Under the pieces are notes generated by a model. That model saw nothing but the letters and a program-made list of their open reading frames with translations, did no database searches and was not told where the DNA came from. Both the position numbers and the translations under genes were made by a program. A DNA stretch of 64,000 nucleotides from Nocardia puris (GTDB lineage Bacteria; Actinomycetota; Actinomycetes; Mycobacteriales; Mycobacteriaceae): assembly GCF_003315035.1 (NCBI RefSeq), contig NZ_QNRE01000002.1:372001-436000 (forward strand), written 5' to 3'. Below are positions 62,494-64,000 of this stretch, in pieces. How positions within the stretch are numbered: the first letter of the stretch is position 1; each line of letters starts with the position of its first letter.

Positions 62494-63588
62494 TCAGTGG
62501 CCGCCCGGCCGGAACAGCGACCGGGTGCCGAACAGGGACCTGTCGAAGCTGGGACCTTCGTCGGGTTCCCGGTGATAGCGCTCGATGCGTTCGACCTCGT
62601 TGCGGGAGCCGAAGATCAGCGGCACGCGCTGGTGCACGTCTTCCGGTTTCAGCTCGAGCACGCGCTCGCTGCCGGTGATGGCGGCGCCACCGGCCTGTTC
62701 GACGATGAACGCGATCGGATTCGCCCCGTAGAGCAGCGATACCCGCCCGGCACGTGCCGGCGGGCGGGTATCGCGCGGATAGAGGTAGACCCCTCCGCGC
62801 GTGAGGATGTGGAACGTGTCGGCGACGAGCGAGGCCACCCAGCGCATGTTGAAATACCGTCCGCGCGGGCCGTTCACGCCGTCGAGGCATTCGTGCACAT
62901 AGCGGCGCACCGGCCGTTCCCAGAACCGGTCGTTGGCGGCGTTGATCGCGAAACCCGAAGTGTCCTCGGGGATTCGCATCCTCGGGTGGGTGAGCACGAA
63001 CGCGCCGATCTCGCGGTCGAGCGTGAACCCGTCCACGCCGTCGCCGGTGGTGAGCACCAGCATCGTCGCGGGCCCATACAGGGTGAATCCGGCACACACC
63101 TGCTCGGTGCCGGGTTGCAGGAAGTCCAGGGGCGCCGGCTCGCGCGCGTCCTCTGCGAGCAACTCCTCCGGCGCGCGCAGCACGCTGAAGATCGTCCCCA
63201 CCGGCAAGTTCACGTCGATATTGCTCGACCCGTCCAGCGCGTCGAACGCCAGCAGGTACTTCCCGCGCCGATGGGTCCGCGGCACCGCCCGCACCTTGGG
63301 CATCTGCTCCGAGAGCAGCGCCGAAAGATGACCCGTCCATTGGGTTTCCGCGACCACGATGTCGTTGGTGATGGCGTCCAACCGGCGGTGCACGGTGGGC
63401 GGCAGGTTGTCCGGCTCCGACATGGTGCCCAGCGACCCCGCGATCGCGCCGCGCGTGACCTGATTGGCCACGATCTTCGTCGCCGTGGCCACCACATTCA
63501 CCAGCGCGGAGAACTCCCCGGACGAGCCGGGGTGGCGGTGCTCCTCTTCGATCGTGTAGCGGGTGAGGGTCTTCAATCCTTCGGGCAT
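62494..63588 (-). CDS. cbbF: Fructose-1,6-bisphosphatase class I
   Basis: 364 residues. Class I signature: the metal site in FDALDGSSNIDVNLPVGTIFSV near residue 115 and an AETQWTGHL-like region before it. Substrate-side segments include GYFVYTH-like GAFVLTHPRMRIP, RYFNMRWVASLVADTFHILTRGGVYLYPRD, LLYGANPIAFIVEQAGG and VHQRVPLIFGSRNEVERIERYH. It dephosphorylates fructose 1,6-bisphosphate (and often sedoheptulose 1,7-bisphosphate) for RuBP regeneration. Its position between cbbX and cbbP marks it as the Calvin-cycle copy. Confidence 0.93.
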   Translation of the reverse strand: MPEGLKTLTRYTIEEEHRHPGSSGEFSALVNVVATATKIVANQVTRGAIAGSLGTMSEPDNLPPTVHRRLDAITNDIVVAETQWTGHLSALLSEQMPKVRAVPRTHRRGKYLLAFDALDGSSNIDVNLPVGTIFSVLRAPEELLAEDAREPAPLDFLQPGTEQVCAGFTLYGPATMLVLTTGDGVDGFTLDREIGAFVLTHPRMRIPEDTSGFAINAANDRFWERPVRRYVHECLDGVNGPRGRYFNMRWVASLVADTFHILTRGGVYLYPRDTRPPARAGRVSLLYGANPIAFIVEQAGGAAITGSERVLELKPEDVHQRVPLIFGSRNEVERIERYHREPDEGPSFDRSLFGTRSLFRPGGH

Positions 63589-63604
63589 AACTCAACTCAT
63601 CCGG

Positions 63605-64000
63605 TCATGCGGGGGCTCTCTCGGTCGGCCCGTCCGGCTGGGAGGTCTCGAATACGCTGCTGCCGAACACATCCCGGTCGACCAGCGTGATCAGGTCCGC
63701 TTTGGTGAGCGGGCGGTCCAGTTCCAGCAGGCGCTTGGCCTGCCGTAACCGGCAGCGGTCCAAGGCGTTCCGCACGCTGCGCGCGTTGGATAACCGGGGC
63801 CGCTGCATACGCAGCGTGAGGTAGTCGGCGAACGCGCCGCGGGCGGACTCGTCGAACCGGAAATTCTCGCCCGCCACCATCAATTCGGCGATCTCCATGA
63901 GTTCGCCGTGGGTGTAGTCGGCGAATTCGAGATGGTGCGCCACGCGCGAGGAGAGTCCCGGATTCGCCGAGAAGAACGTCTCCATGCGATCCGGGTAGCC
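63605..64000 (-). CDS. cbbX: RuBisCO activase-like AAA protein CbbX, C-terminal part (runs off the window)
   Basis: 132 codons in frame to the window edge. The visible part has GYPDRMETFFSANPGLSSRV, then HHLEFADYTHGELMEIAELM, which is the sensor-2 region of CbbX, and the C-terminal helical lid with RPRLSNARSVRNALDRCRLRQAKRL. CbbX remodels red-type RuBisCO to release inhibitory sugar phosphates. This predicts that RuBisCO genes of the red type (cbbL and cbbS) lie just beyond base 64000. The stop is 17 bases before the fructose-bisphosphatase start. Confidence 0.92.
   Translation of the reverse strand, partial: GYPDRMETFFSANPGLSSRVAHHLEFADYTHGELMEIAELMVAGENFRFDESARGAFADYLTLRMQRPRLSNARSVRNALDRCRLRQAKRLLELDRPLTKADLITLVDRDVFGSSVFETSQPDGPTERAPA

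Noticed and set aside
62494..63588. Class II (GlpX-type) fructose-bisphosphatase
   Set aside because: The FDALDGSSNIDVN motif and length are those of class I. Most actinobacteria use GlpX for gluconeogenesis, so this is a separate Calvin-cycle enzyme.
1..64000. tRNA, rRNA, CRISPR arrays, complete insertion sequences, integrase or phage genes
   Set aside because: I scanned for tRNA-like ends, repeated spacers, transposase motifs and integrase motifs and saw none. A computed search would be more sensitive.

Overview
The window is high-GC actinobacterial DNA (visibly about 70% G+C, strongly G/C third positions, many GTG starts). It most resembles Nocardia or a close relative in the Mycobacteriales. 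The evidence is deazaflavin (F420)-linked families, a complete 14-subunit nuo operon preceded by a stand-alone receiver protein as in Mycobacterium, a maltokinase-cap protein and many one-component regulators. The genus is an inference. No rRNA, tRNA, CRISPR array, intact insertion sequence or prophage was seen.

Layout. 0-2.4 kb: a drug-type ABC exporter and a deazaflavin-type reductase face a TetR regulator across a cluster of operator-like palindromes. 2.4-5.1 kb: a decayed stretch with two deletion chimeras (GlxA-type/DJ-1, and LysR/SDR) around an intact XRE regulator. 5.2-9.4 kb: exported proteins and lipoproteins, including an LVIVD-repeat Tat lipoprotein and an SMP-30-like lipoprotein. 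9.6-20 kb: an EamA exporter with divergent LysR, a zinc-ribbon coiled-coil protein, a maltokinase-cap protein, HdeD, an S8 protease, a three-helix-bundle/TM/binding protein and a DUF418 protein. 20-29.4 kb: a murJ-like remnant, a phosphotransferase, then a GntR-controlled BMP-type (nucleoside-like) ABC transporter operon with an ornithine-cyclodeaminase-family enzyme and a cytosine-deaminase-like amidohydrolase. 29.4-41.5 kb: a PNPOx-like protein, an aminotransferase with divergent HxlR, a MerR regulator, an LLM/cupin/acyl-CoA ligase/SDR operon with divergent AraC, an ECF42-type sigma factor with its DGPF partner, and a string of broken genes.

41.6-57.5 kb, minus strand: nuoA-N for the proton-pumping NADH dehydrogenase (complex I). 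Almost every junction overlaps (ATGA, GTGA, TGATG or TAGTG), so translation is probably coupled. Two features stand out. nuoH and nuoI are one uninterrupted reading frame. An intact 84-codon reading frame sits between nuoL and nuoM, coupled on both sides, and ends in a diverged copy of the last 19 residues of NuoL. 57.9-61.5 kb: the receiver protein, a TPR-protein remnant, a NarL-type two-component system and a small membrane protein. 61.6-64 kb, minus strand: phosphoribulokinase, class I fructose-bisphosphatase and the end of cbbX, which is part of a Calvin-Benson cbb operon continuing beyond the window and suggests autotrophic potential.

The most unusual material is the nuoL-nuoM mini-gene, the NuoH-NuoI fusion, and the clustering of deletion or frameshift scars at operon edges. 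All functions are from reading sequence motifs; no database search was run.
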